Assembly: GCA_031260865.1 (NCBI GenBank) | Contig: JAISKQ010000335.1 | Location: forward strand, 1 to 20,699 | Reading direction: 5' to 3' | Length of the DNA stretch: 20,699 bases | DNA from: Prevotella sp. | GTDB taxonomy: Bacteria > Bacteroidota > Bacteroidia > Bacteroidales > Dysgonomonadaceae | Part shown: piece by piece, positions 1 through 6,971 of the stretch | Position numbering within the stretch: position 1 is the first letter of the stretch | How the letters are laid out: every line of letters begins with the position of its first letter | Program-made: the position numbers and the translations under genes | The notes under the pieces: model-generated | Seen by the model: only the letters and a program-made list of their open reading frames with translations | Database searches by the model: none | What the model was told of the DNA's origin: nothing

Positions 1-483
1 TATGATTTCATTTGTTCTTCAAACGAGAAAGTAGAACTCAAATATGAATCCCATTTCGAGAACGCCGATTTCCTCCGGCTCTTGAAGCAACGTCGAGAAA
101 GAGATATAATATTAGGCTACACGAGCGTCGGCATACACAAGGATGACTTAGATATGCAAATGGACGGCTATTCGATAAAGCGTGTCGGCTCGCAAGGGCA
201 GAACAAAACTTATGTAGTGGCGTTGAAGTTGGCGCAGTTCGATTTTCTCCGTAAAGCGACGGATACCACCCCTATCCTACTATTGGATGATATTTTCGAC
301 AAATTGGATTCATCGCGTGTGGAGCAAATCATCAAATTAGTATTGGATAAGGATTTCGGACAGATATTTGTGACGGATACCAACAGGGAGCATCTCGATG
401 ACATTTTATCCCGGACAAACAGTGATTATAACCTCTATGAAGTCACTCAAGGCGAGGTTATCCAAAAGAACGGCGCTCTATGA
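1..483 (+). CDS. recF: DNA replication/repair protein RecF, C-terminal part (5' end outside window)
   Basis: The reading frame is open from base 1, so this is the last 160 residues of a gene that starts upstream of the window. RecF is an SMC-like ATPase that binds gapped DNA and, with RecO/RecR, helps load RecA. Visible here are the ABC-type signature region (VGSQGQNKTYVVALKLAQF, around bases 180–240) and the Walker B/D-loop stretch LLLDDIFDKLD (bases 280–310), with both acidic residues intact. A typical RecF tail follows (IFVTDTNREH). The TGA stop overlaps the next ATG in an ATGA arrangement at 480–483, which suggests translational coupling with the DUF721 gene. Nothing suggests damage in the visible part. 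Confidence 0.94.
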   Translation, partial: YDFICSSNEKVELKYESHFENADFLRLLKQRRERDIILGYTSVGIHKDDLDMQMDGYSIKRVGSQGQNKTYVVALKLAQFDFLRKATDTTPILLLDDIFDKLDSSRVEQIIKLVLDKDFGQIFVTDTNREHLDDILSRTNSDYNLYEVTQGEVIQKNGAL

Positions 484-773
484 GAAAACGAAACACAGAA
501 AGCATAGGGGAAGTATTGAAGCAATTCTTTGAAGAAAACCAATTCTTCAAAAGGAAATTTGCCGAAAGCAGAGCTGTCACGGGTTGGTCGAAAATGCTCG
601 GTCCAATGATCACATCCTATACGACAAACATTTATTTACGCAACGGCGTTTTATATGTGTCGCTCAGTTCATCGGTTCTCCGTTCGGAGCTGTTGATGGC
701 AAAAGATAAATTGATAAGTAAACTAAACGAACATGCAGGTATGTATGTAATTAACGATATAATATTTAGATAA
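480..773 (+). CDS. DUF721 family protein (DciA-like)
   Basis: This 97-residue protein directly follows recF, overlapping it by four bases (ATGA). It shows the short DUF721 pattern: an N-terminal helix (GEVLKQFFEENQF), a W-containing turn (AVTGWSKMLG), and a beta-rich part with LRNGVLYVSLSSSVLRSELLMAKDKLISKLNE. In actinobacteria, proteins of this family next to recF (DciA) act at the replicative helicase. Whether the short Bacteroidota form does the same is inference. The position beside recF and the size are usual for Bacteroidota. The stop is followed after 5 bases by the thioesterase start, so the three genes look co-transcribed. Confidence 0.85.
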   Translation: MRKRNTESIGEVLKQFFEENQFFKRKFAESRAVTGWSKMLGPMITSYTTNIYLRNGVLYVSLSSSVLRSELLMAKDKLISKLNEHAGMYVINDIIFR

Positions 774-778
774 AAAAG

Positions 779-1210
779 ATGGAAATAAAAGAAGAAACAT
801 TTAAAACAACCCTCCCTATACAAATACGTTTTAGCGATATTGACGCGATAGGACACATCAACAACAATATCTATTTCAGCTACTTCGACTTGGGTAAAAC
901 AAGTTATTTCGACGTGGTGAAAGCCACCGCCGTCAGTTGGACAGCAGGCTTGATTGTCTTAGCGCATATAGATATAAATTTCTTGTCGCCGATTTATTAC
1001 AAAGAAAAGATAGCGGTAGATAGTAAAATAATAAGGTTGGGCGACAAAAGCGGGGTTTTCCTTCAGCAGGTAAGGAATATAAAGAGTAATGAAATAAAAT
1101 GCCGCTGCGAATCAACATTTGTCACATACAACGCGCATACGCAATCAACGATGAGCATTCCCGACATTTGGCGACAGGCTATCTCGAAATATGAGGGGAT
1201 AGAATTGTAG
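779..1210 (+). CDS. Acyl-CoA thioesterase, 4HBT hot-dog fold
   Basis: A 143-residue single hot-dog domain protein of the 4-hydroxybenzoyl-CoA thioesterase/YbgC type, which hydrolyses acyl-CoA or acyl-ACP thioesters in the cytoplasm. The N-terminal motif IRFSDIDAIGHINNNIYFSYF (about residues 17–37) carries the family's Asp and the G-H-I-N-N turn that packs against the central helix. The rest alternates beta strands, as expected (VLAHIDINFLSPIYYKEKIAVDSKII). The size matches one complete domain. The start lies 5 bases after the DUF721 stop, so it is probably the last gene of the recF unit. The true substrate cannot be read from the sequence. Confidence 0.86.
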   Translation: MEIKEETFKTTLPIQIRFSDIDAIGHINNNIYFSYFDLGKTSYFDVVKATAVSWTAGLIVLAHIDINFLSPIYYKEKIAVDSKIIRLGDKSGVFLQQVRNIKSNEIKCRCESTFVTYNAHTQSTMSIPDIWRQAISKYEGIEL

Positions 1211-1237
1211 TCTGTGTCTTATTTATATTTAAGGGTC

Positions 1238-1256
1238 AGGCGAAGTCGCTTTTATT
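1238..1256 (+). terminator. Weak candidate terminator after the thioesterase gene
   Basis: A short stem AGGCG/CGCTT (1238–1242 with 1247–1251, AAGT loop, one G·U pair) is followed by TTATT. It sits 27 bases after the thioesterase stop and ahead of the promoter-like box at 1270. The stem is only five pairs, so the call is weak. Confidence 0.35.
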
Positions 1257-1269
1257 AAGAAAAAAACAT

Positions 1270-1277
1270 TAACTTTG
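1270..1277 (+). promoter_or_regulatory. Bacteroidetes-type -7 promoter box upstream of the small lipoprotein
   Basis: TAACTTTG matches the Bacteroidetes sigma-ABfr -7 consensus TAnnTTTG exactly. It lies 64 bases before the ATG at 1342, giving a leader of about 55–60 bases. I see no clear -33 TTTG at the usual distance, only a T-rich stretch, so the call rests on the -7 box alone. Confidence 0.45.
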
Positions 1278-1341
1278 TGTTTGAATAATTAACTGAATTT
1301 TTACACACACAATTCTTAATACTAAATTAAACCAATAAATT

Positions 1342-1866
1342 ATGAAGAAATTATTTTTTACGTTATTAACTATAACTACAATATTCGCGTTTACCGCATG
1401 TGGCAGCGATGATAAAGAGCAATTCTTTTTTGATGGTAATTGCAAGCAAACTATTTCGTTAGAATCGGGACCGGCGGGTGGACCATATACAACGCCAACA
1501 ACAAAAGCAAGTCTTAATGATTTATTGAAAAACGCGACAAATTACGGCTCTCCAATATCCACAGGCGTTTTGAACATAACAGGCGGAAGTACAGCGGTAA
1601 AAGTTACCGGACTTACGGATGGAGTAACATTGGCAAACTTCACTTTGAAAATCAATGGTCTTGAAAATAACTTTGGAGACGTGACATCTGTAAAATCAAA
1701 TCTGTATGCAGGAACTGTGAATGGGCAATATTTTCAAAAAGTATTTGACAAAATGGTAAAAACAGGAACATTGGAAACAGCCGTGTCTTTTACCCCTAAC
1801 GTCAAAATCTCAGACGATGTAAAACTTGAGATTGTTTTTGATGGCACATTCTCTTACTGGAAATAA
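1342..1866 (+). CDS. Small lipoprotein of unknown function, probably surface-exposed
   Basis: A 174-residue protein with a clear lipoprotein signal peptide: KK, a hydrophobic core, then FTAC with Cys20 as the lipid-modified residue. The mature protein begins C-G-S-D-D-K-E. Acidic residues just after the Cys are the usual Bacteroidota lipoprotein export signal to the cell surface, so surface exposure is inferred. The rest is Gly/Thr/Ser-rich and looks all-beta (repeated V-G-L-T-D and I-N-G-L-type strands), without enzyme motifs. It resembles small Bacteroidales lipoproteins with beta-barrel-like DUF domains, but I do not assign a family. It is preceded by its own promoter-like box and separated from the next gene by a 181-base gap rich in repeated words, so it may be transcribed alone. 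Confidence 0.72.
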   Translation: MKKLFFTLLTITTIFAFTACGSDDKEQFFFDGNCKQTISLESGPAGGPYTTPTTKASLNDLLKNATNYGSPISTGVLNITGGSTAVKVTGLTDGVTLANFTLKINGLENNFGDVTSVKSNLYAGTVNGQYFQKVFDKMVKTGTLETAVSFTPNVKISDDVKLEIVFDGTFSYWK

Positions 1867-1915
1867 AAACAATAAGGCAACAGGCTTATTATCAGTCAAT
1901 AATAAAGAGTAAGTA

Positions 1916-1992
1916 GTTTACAAGATTTCAAGTGTACAAGTGTACTATCATGATAGAACTCTTAAAAAACTAGAAATCTTGTAACTTGTAAC
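1916..1992. repeat. Phased 8-bp/7-bp word array with 12-bp inverted arms
   Basis: From 1916 the spacer reads as consecutive 8-bp words starting with G and ending in A (GTTTACAA at 1916, GATTTCAA at 1924, GTGTACAA at 1932, GTGTACTA at 1940). A 12-bp perfect palindrome CTATCATGATAG (1945–1956) follows. The same words then appear on the other strand, ending in two tandem TTGTAAC heptamers (1979–1992). The outer parts pair as a 12-bp perfect inverted repeat (1918–1929 with 1973–1984). The same words recur in the gaps near 15137–15249 and 17562–17821. The rest of the 1867–2047 gap shows only AATAAC-TT-GTTATT (2014–2027), a possible small operator before the amylase gene. Confidence 0.65.
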
Positions 1993-2047
1993 TAAAATTA
2001 ATAATATAACATCAATAACTTGTTATTACCTATATAAATTACATACC

Positions 2048-3409
2048 ATGAGAAATAAACTATTCATCGCCATTGCTATCATCGCTTTGGCAGGTTATTC
2101 GTGCAAACCGAAACCTCAGAAAACAATCGGCGAACCATTAGAGAAATGTACCGTTATACATCCCGACTGGACGCGCAACGCGGTTATCTATGAAGTGAAT
2201 GTCAGACAATATACCAAAGAAGGTACTTTTTCGGCATTTGAACAGCATTTACCCCGTCTGAAGGATTTGGGAGTAGATGTATTGTGGTTTATGCCGATAC
2301 ATCCTATTTCGGAGAAAAACAGAAAAGGAACATTGGGCAGCTATTACGCGGTAAAAGATTACAAAGCTGTAAATCCCGAGTTTGGAACAAAAGAGGACTT
2401 CAAGCATGTAGTTGACAAAGCGCATGAACTGGGATTCAAAGTAATCATAGACTGGGTTGCGAATCACACGGGTTGCGACAATGTATGGACAGAACATCCC
2501 GACTGGTATATGAAGGACAGCTTGGGCAATATTAAAAGCCCATACGATTGGACTGACACATACAAGTTGAATTATGACAATAAAGAGATGCGTTCGGCGA
2601 TGACCGACGCCTTGAAATATTGGGTAAAAGACTTTGGAATTGATGGTTATCGCTGCGATGTAGCTCATGAAGTTCCTACTGATTTTTGGAACGACGTCAG
2701 AAAGACATTGGATAGCATAAAGCCTGTATTTATGTTGGCTGAAACTGAAAACTACGACCTCGTGGAACATGCTTTTGACGCAAGCTATTCATGGGAGTTA
2801 ATGAATATAATGGCTGATGTGAATAAAGAAACAAAAACAGCCGGAGACATTGCAGCGTATATACAGAAGTTAGATACTATCATGTGTCCCGACGCCTATA
2901 AGATGAATTTCCTGACCAATCATGATGAAAATTCATGGAATGGAACAGAATATGAACGTTATGGTAAAAGGGTTGACGTTTTTGCGGTACTGACTTACAC
3001 CTTGAATGGAATGCCGCTGATATACACAGGGCAGGAAGTCGGGCTGAAGAAACGTCTATCGTTCTTTGATAAAGATATAATTCCGTCTTGGAACGAAAAC
3101 GCGACAACACAGTTCTATAAGAAGCTGAATGAATTGAAGCATACACATCCCGCGCTGCAAGCCGGCGAAGGCGGGACCTTCAAAAGATATAATACTTCGG
3201 CGAATAAAGAATTGCTGATCTATTCGCGGGAAAGAGCCGGACAGGAAATAGTGGTGATGCTCAACTTGTCGAATAAGAATATTAGCTATACAAGCAATGA
3301 CGCGTTAGGTCACGGCAACTACACAGATTACTTTGCGGGAACTAATGTATCTGAATTACCAACCAGCCTGAAAGCGTATGAATATAAGGTTTTTATAAGG
3401 CCGGAATAA
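2048..3409 (+). CDS. Alpha-amylase family (GH13) glycosidase, lipoprotein
   Basis: This 453-residue protein has the four conserved GH13 regions of an (alpha/beta)8 barrel: VIIDWVANH (about 132–140), GIDGYRCDVAHE with nucleophile Asp204, VFMLAETEN with acid/base Glu232, and FLTNHDENS with Asp293. The catalytic triad is complete, so it should act on alpha-glucosidic bonds in starch, glycogen or oligosaccharides. A C-terminal beta domain follows (about 370–453). The N-terminus looks like a lipoprotein signal with Cys19, but the lipobox (G-Y-S-C) is not canonical. The residues after it are basic, not acidic, so a periplasmic-facing location is more likely than the cell surface. There is no starch-binding domain and no susC/susD pair nearby, so it seems to be a stand-alone enzyme. 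Confidence 0.95.
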   Translation: MRNKLFIAIAIIALAGYSCKPKPQKTIGEPLEKCTVIHPDWTRNAVIYEVNVRQYTKEGTFSAFEQHLPRLKDLGVDVLWFMPIHPISEKNRKGTLGSYYAVKDYKAVNPEFGTKEDFKHVVDKAHELGFKVIIDWVANHTGCDNVWTEHPDWYMKDSLGNIKSPYDWTDTYKLNYDNKEMRSAMTDALKYWVKDFGIDGYRCDVAHEVPTDFWNDVRKTLDSIKPVFMLAETENYDLVEHAFDASYSWELMNIMADVNKETKTAGDIAAYIQKLDTIMCPDAYKMNFLTNHDENSWNGTEYERYGKRVDVFAVLTYTLNGMPLIYTGQEVGLKKRLSFFDKDIIPSWNENATTQFYKKLNELKHTHPALQAGEGGTFKRYNTSANKELLIYSRERAGQEIVVMLNLSNKNISYTSNDALGHGNYTDYFAGTNVSELPTSLKAYEYKVFIRPE

Positions 3410-3436
3410 GGGATAGGTTATTTTGATAAAAGCACT

Positions 3437-3473
3437 AAAAAAGGCTTAGCGGATTATTCCTTAAGCCTTTTTG
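3437..3473. terminator. Bidirectional terminator between the amylase gene and gldN
   Basis: An 11-bp perfect stem AAAAAGGCTTA/TAAGCCTTTTT (3438–3448 with 3462–3472) has an inner GGA/TCC pairing in the loop. The A/T-rich ends give a U tract in both directions. It lies 28 bases after the amylase stop and 32 bases beyond the gldN stop, between converging genes. Confidence 0.82.
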
Positions 3474-3504
3474 CCTTACATATTTTAGTTATTCTCTTAG
3501 CCTC

Positions 3505-4374
3505 TTAATCGTTCTGATGAGCTGTAGCCAAAGCATCGAAACGCGATTGAACATAATCAAGTTCCGATTCAATGCGTTGACGTTCTTTAGCAAGGCTTTC
3601 GGGTGTAGTAAAATATTTTCCTAAATCCCTTACACCCACACGATATATACAACCTTTGTAATATCTGTTTCTGATTAAATTAAAAAGAGGAATGTTAGTT
3701 GGAAGCGGAGCATTAGCCGCCACTAACGAAGAAACAGCCCTTTGCAAATACACGCTCACATCATCAAACATAACCCAAAATGCAGGGAATTGCTTTCCCC
3801 TTTCGCAAACGATAGGACACAATGCTTGTACACGAACATCTCCTTTACCTGTTTTGATGTCATAGAACCATTTTTCTTTTATAAGATAACCTACAATTTG
3901 GAGATTAGCAACATCTTCTCTATTAACAGCTAATGTACGTCTGTTGCTTTCGGTGTAACCTATCTTATTCTGCTCCATAACTTCTTTAGCTGTCAACGCG
4001 CTACTCTCTCTAAAGTCGGGTTCATCTTCAAACTTATAAGCCTTAATCGTATTATCCGACAAGAGATTGATCAGCAAAGAAAATAAGTTGGCTCGCTTCT
4101 CTGTAGATACCGCAGGATAGAACAACGATTCGTTTCCTTCCACGTCATACACCTCACGATATATATCCCTAACCCATATAGCCGAAGAATAATCGTTCAT
4201 TGAACTTTCCATAACGGAAAGTCCTTTGGTGGAGATTTCTGTAATCATATCTTCCGAAGTGGATGTAACGGGCACACCATTCATCATCCTGTATCCATTA
4301 TTCGCCGAGTTTTGCGCTATAAGTGAACTTGCCATCAACAATCCACTAAACATTAATGAAACAATATATTTCAT
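3505..4374 (-). CDS. gldN: Type IX secretion system ring protein GldN/PorN
   Basis: The last gene of the gldKLMN operon encodes 289 residues with a cleavable signal peptide ending near SLIAQ. GldN/PorN is a periplasmic protein that forms the large ring under the outer membrane together with GldK/PorK, through which the GldL/M motor is thought to drive secretion. Family-like stretches are SSAIWVRDIYREVYDVEGNE (about 62–81) and NRRTLAVNREDVANLQIVGYLIKEKWFYD (about 144–172), followed by YLIKE-type strands and VRDLGKYFTTPESL. The C-terminus is Gln/Asp/Asn-rich and short. The length is close to PorN of other Bacteroidales. It starts 19 bases after the gldM stop and ends at the shared terminator. 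The assignment rests on sequence pattern plus gene order. Confidence 0.93.
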   Translation of the reverse strand: MKYIVSLMFSGLLMASSLIAQNSANNGYRMMNGVPVTSTSEDMITEISTKGLSVMESSMNDYSSAIWVRDIYREVYDVEGNESLFYPAVSTEKRANLFSLLINLLSDNTIKAYKFEDEPDFRESSALTAKEVMEQNKIGYTESNRRTLAVNREDVANLQIVGYLIKEKWFYDIKTGKGDVRVQALCPIVCERGKQFPAFWVMFDDVSVYLQRAVSSLVAANAPLPTNIPLFNLIRNRYYKGCIYRVGVRDLGKYFTTPESLAKERQRIESELDYVQSRFDALATAHQND

Positions 4375-4393
4375 AATATATATTTTGTGTTAA

Positions 4394-5962
4394 TTAATTT
4401 ATTCTTACTTCCATTGGGTACAAATCCCTTTCAATTCCATCCGGTCCTTTTGCCTTTATCCCTGATATAAAGAACTGTGTACCACGTGTCATTCTTCTTA
4501 TCTGATCCAATTGGCGTGAAGAGAAATTAGCCCCGGTTGACATTTCCGGCGTCATATTTCCCATAGCATCAATTGAATATGTTTTAAAACTTAATACCTG
4601 AAATGGAATATTCAATATACCATCATCTATCGAAGCTTTTATTCCGGATGTATTCAAAATAATAGATCTCGCCAAAGCTCCTTTTCTAAATACTTTAGGA
4701 CTACCGTTCTGATCGGCGTATTCGATAAATGCCAGCGGTTCGGGCAAAGGGCGGATTCTCAATTCCTTCCTTGCTATAAATCGCGATGTCCCATTCACCT
4801 TAGCAGAAATAGATATTACAAACTTCTGCCCTATCTGTGATGTTGATGGTACTGCAATCCAGTCTTTTCCCGAAGAAGATAAAGTACCTCCGCTAACAAC
4901 TGTCGCTTGCACATCCTGACTTGCTACTCCGGGAACAGCAATCGTCACCGGATTATTTACACCGGCATACAACACATCCATCCAGTGCGGCGCAACTGTC
5001 GCCATTGGCTCTATTACAGTATATTCTTGCGAAAAGTCCCTTTTGACCGGTAAGCCGCTTCTATCTATCAGTTCAATAAAACCATTAAACTTATATGTTC
5101 CGGAAGCTCCCGTCGGTCTCTCATACAGTCCATTCTTTTCGAGAGGCAACTCTTTGCCATCTATTACAATGCGAGGACGTTGTGTCGTATCTACCGCCGC
5201 CATTATAATATTAGCTTTGTAAGGGATTCCTTGCATCACCATATTCGATTGCGGCACAACAAACGCACTCAGTTCGTTTACACGAATATCTTTTAAGTCA
5301 ATATTTTTCGCCAAATCATTCAGGACTTCTCCTTCCGCCTGCTTTATATTCACCTGCAATTCGGACAAATAAGTAATGACGGCAATGCTTGGCATACCTT
5401 CAAAAGAAGCCGCTATCCATGACTTATTCTCTTTTTTGGCTCTGGGAGAAGGCTCTGTGGATAATGTACTTCTAACTATTTTACGCTTTGCCTCATCGGG
5501 TATTTGCCCAACCATCTCTTCGCGATAATTATCCAACATTTCTTTTAGCCTCTTGCCATGACCGCCCACCGGCGAAATCATCACTTCCGAAGAAGCATCC
5601 AAATTATCTTTTGACTCCAAATTATTCACATCGGCGTTAGCGCCATCGCTTTTCTTTGCTATTTCCAATTTAAGATATTGAAGATAATCAAAAATGGAAT
5701 CGGTTTTAGCTTTTACGCTTTTAGCTTTATTATATGAATCCTGCGCTTTATCCGGATTACTATCGAAAGAAGCGTTTATATCAGCATATATTTGTTTATT
5801 ACGTTCTTCCGTGACTTCTATTGATTCCTGAATATTGTCATTAATCATAACAAATCCATCCAACACCTCTGTAGAAACATTTAAAGCCAGCATTGCAATA
5901 AAAACGAGATACATCAGATTTATCATCCTTTGCCTTGTCAATTGCCCTTTACTTAATGCCAT
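4394..5962 (-). CDS. gldM: Type IX secretion system motor rotor GldM/PorM
   Basis: A 522-residue protein with a single N-terminal transmembrane helix (about residues 13–35, INLMYLVFIAMLALNVSTEVL) and a long periplasmic part. GldM forms the dimer whose transmembrane helices sit inside the GldL ring and whose periplasmic domains reach the GldK/N ring; it transmits proton-motive-force energy. After the helix comes an alpha-helical first domain (about 40–220), then three beta-rich domains, including the conserved-looking segments SAFVVPQSNMVMQGIPYKAN and VLYAGVNNPVTIAVPGV. The length is typical for PorM. It begins 39 bases after the gldL stop and is followed by gldN at 19 bases. No damage is seen. 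Confidence 0.97.
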   Translation of the reverse strand: MALSKGQLTRQRMINLMYLVFIAMLALNVSTEVLDGFVMINDNIQESIEVTEERNKQIYADINASFDSNPDKAQDSYNKAKSVKAKTDSIFDYLQYLKLEIAKKSDGANADVNNLESKDNLDASSEVMISPVGGHGKRLKEMLDNYREEMVGQIPDEAKRKIVRSTLSTEPSPRAKKENKSWIAASFEGMPSIAVITYLSELQVNIKQAEGEVLNDLAKNIDLKDIRVNELSAFVVPQSNMVMQGIPYKANIIMAAVDTTQRPRIVIDGKELPLEKNGLYERPTGASGTYKFNGFIELIDRSGLPVKRDFSQEYTVIEPMATVAPHWMDVLYAGVNNPVTIAVPGVASQDVQATVVSGGTLSSSGKDWIAVPSTSQIGQKFVISISAKVNGTSRFIARKELRIRPLPEPLAFIEYADQNGSPKVFRKGALARSIILNTSGIKASIDDGILNIPFQVLSFKTYSIDAMGNMTPEMSTGANFSSRQLDQIRRMTRGTQFFISGIKAKGPDGIERDLYPMEVRIN

Positions 5963-6001
5963 TTTTTATTTTCTTTTAGTTCCTTATTCCGTTTCTTTTT
6001 C

Positions 6002-6949
6002 TTAGAATTTAGGTTGGTTTGGATTATTATTAGTTGTCATTGCTTGTAATAAACGAGCATATACATTGTTCAAAGCCTCAATATGTTTTGTCATCTTAGC
6101 AGACTCTTCTCTGAACATGTAACTATCACCAATAGCTCCATCGTACAAATTTTTCATTCTATTCAAACTATCATTTATATACCTGATAGCCGACATTTGT
6201 TCAGTTATAGTCTGTAATTGCGCGTTAAATACATCATTCAAACCACTGACATTCCGATTTAGCGTTGATATATTATCTACAAAGCCGTCTGTGTCTGTAA
6301 TTTGATTATAAGCCTTCAATAGTTTCTGAGAAGCTTCATTCAATGATTGTATTGTGGTGGAAAATTCCTCCAGGTTCTGAGCAGTATCGGATACGCTCTG
6401 ACCATAATCCGGCGCTTCTGTCCTGGCTGTCGATGACGTCCGGCTTCCGCTTGAAGAGACTACAGATGATGATTCGGAAGGGGATGGAGATATATTTCCA
6501 ACCACAGTAGTCGTTCCGCTTCCTCCCTGAGCGTGACCGCCTCCTGTTCCTGTAACGACAGAACCACCACCTCCTCCAACAACAACGACCGAAGAACCGG
6601 AAACTCCGGAGGATTTTATGCCTTCTCCGGAGTTCCCTGTTCCTGTTGTTCTTATATCAGATGATGAGTCATTATAATAATTAGCTCCACTCACGATTAC
6701 CCCGGATAAAGCATTCGCTCCAACCTCATCTCCGGACGCGGATGTATAATCAAATCCGGCAGCGATGAATACGATAACTTCCACGATCATACCAATCATC
6801 AAAACCTCGTTACCACCCTGTATATGCACAATTTTAAACATTGCTCCTAAAATTACCACGGCGGCGCCCCAGCTATAAAGAATATTGAATACTGTTTGCC
6901 CCCTTTTACTGGCGATTAACCGCCTAAAATTTTGCAATGCTTTTCTCAT
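6002..6949 (-). CDS. gldL: Type IX secretion system motor stator GldL/PorL with long Gly/Ser linker
   Basis: A 315-residue protein. Two N-terminal transmembrane helices (about 20–40 and 48–66) carry the charged residues typical of this motor: Lys39 and His42 at the end of helix 1 (MFKIVHIQGG) and Glu57 inside helix 2 (GMIVEVIVFIAAGFDY). These are the positions implicated in proton passage in the family. Residues about 70–178 form an extreme low-complexity Gly/Ser/Thr/Val segment with a run of five Gly. Residues about 185–300 look like a helical coiled-coil cytoplasmic domain (NLEEFSTTIQSLNEASQKLL). The C-terminus is Asn/Pro-rich. The gene lies 22 bases after gldK and before gldM, as in porKLMN. 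The overall length is near that of PorL in Porphyromonas; the composition of the linker is the odd part. Confidence 0.95.
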   Translation of the reverse strand: MRKALQNFRRLIASKRGQTVFNILYSWGAAVVILGAMFKIVHIQGGNEVLMIGMIVEVIVFIAAGFDYTSASGDEVGANALSGVIVSGANYYNDSSSDIRTTGTGNSGEGIKSSGVSGSSVVVVGGGGGSVVTGTGGGHAQGGSGTTTVVGNISPSPSESSSVVSSSGSRTSSTARTEAPDYGQSVSDTAQNLEEFSTTIQSLNEASQKLLKAYNQITDTDGFVDNISTLNRNVSGLNDVFNAQLQTITEQMSAIRYINDSLNRMKNLYDGAIGDSYMFREESAKMTKHIEALNNVYARLLQAMTTNNNPNQPKF

Positions 6950-6971
6950 CTCAGAATCTCAAAATTTATTT

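Noticed and set aside
2249..2770. 173-residue open frame on the minus strand inside the amylase gene
   Set aside because: It lies wholly within a gene with complete GH13 motifs, and its translation has no recognisable domain. It is a shadow frame.
2048..3409. Amylase gene as part of a Sus-like polysaccharide utilisation locus
   Set aside because: No susC/susD, regulator or other glycoside hydrolase gene is present nearby.
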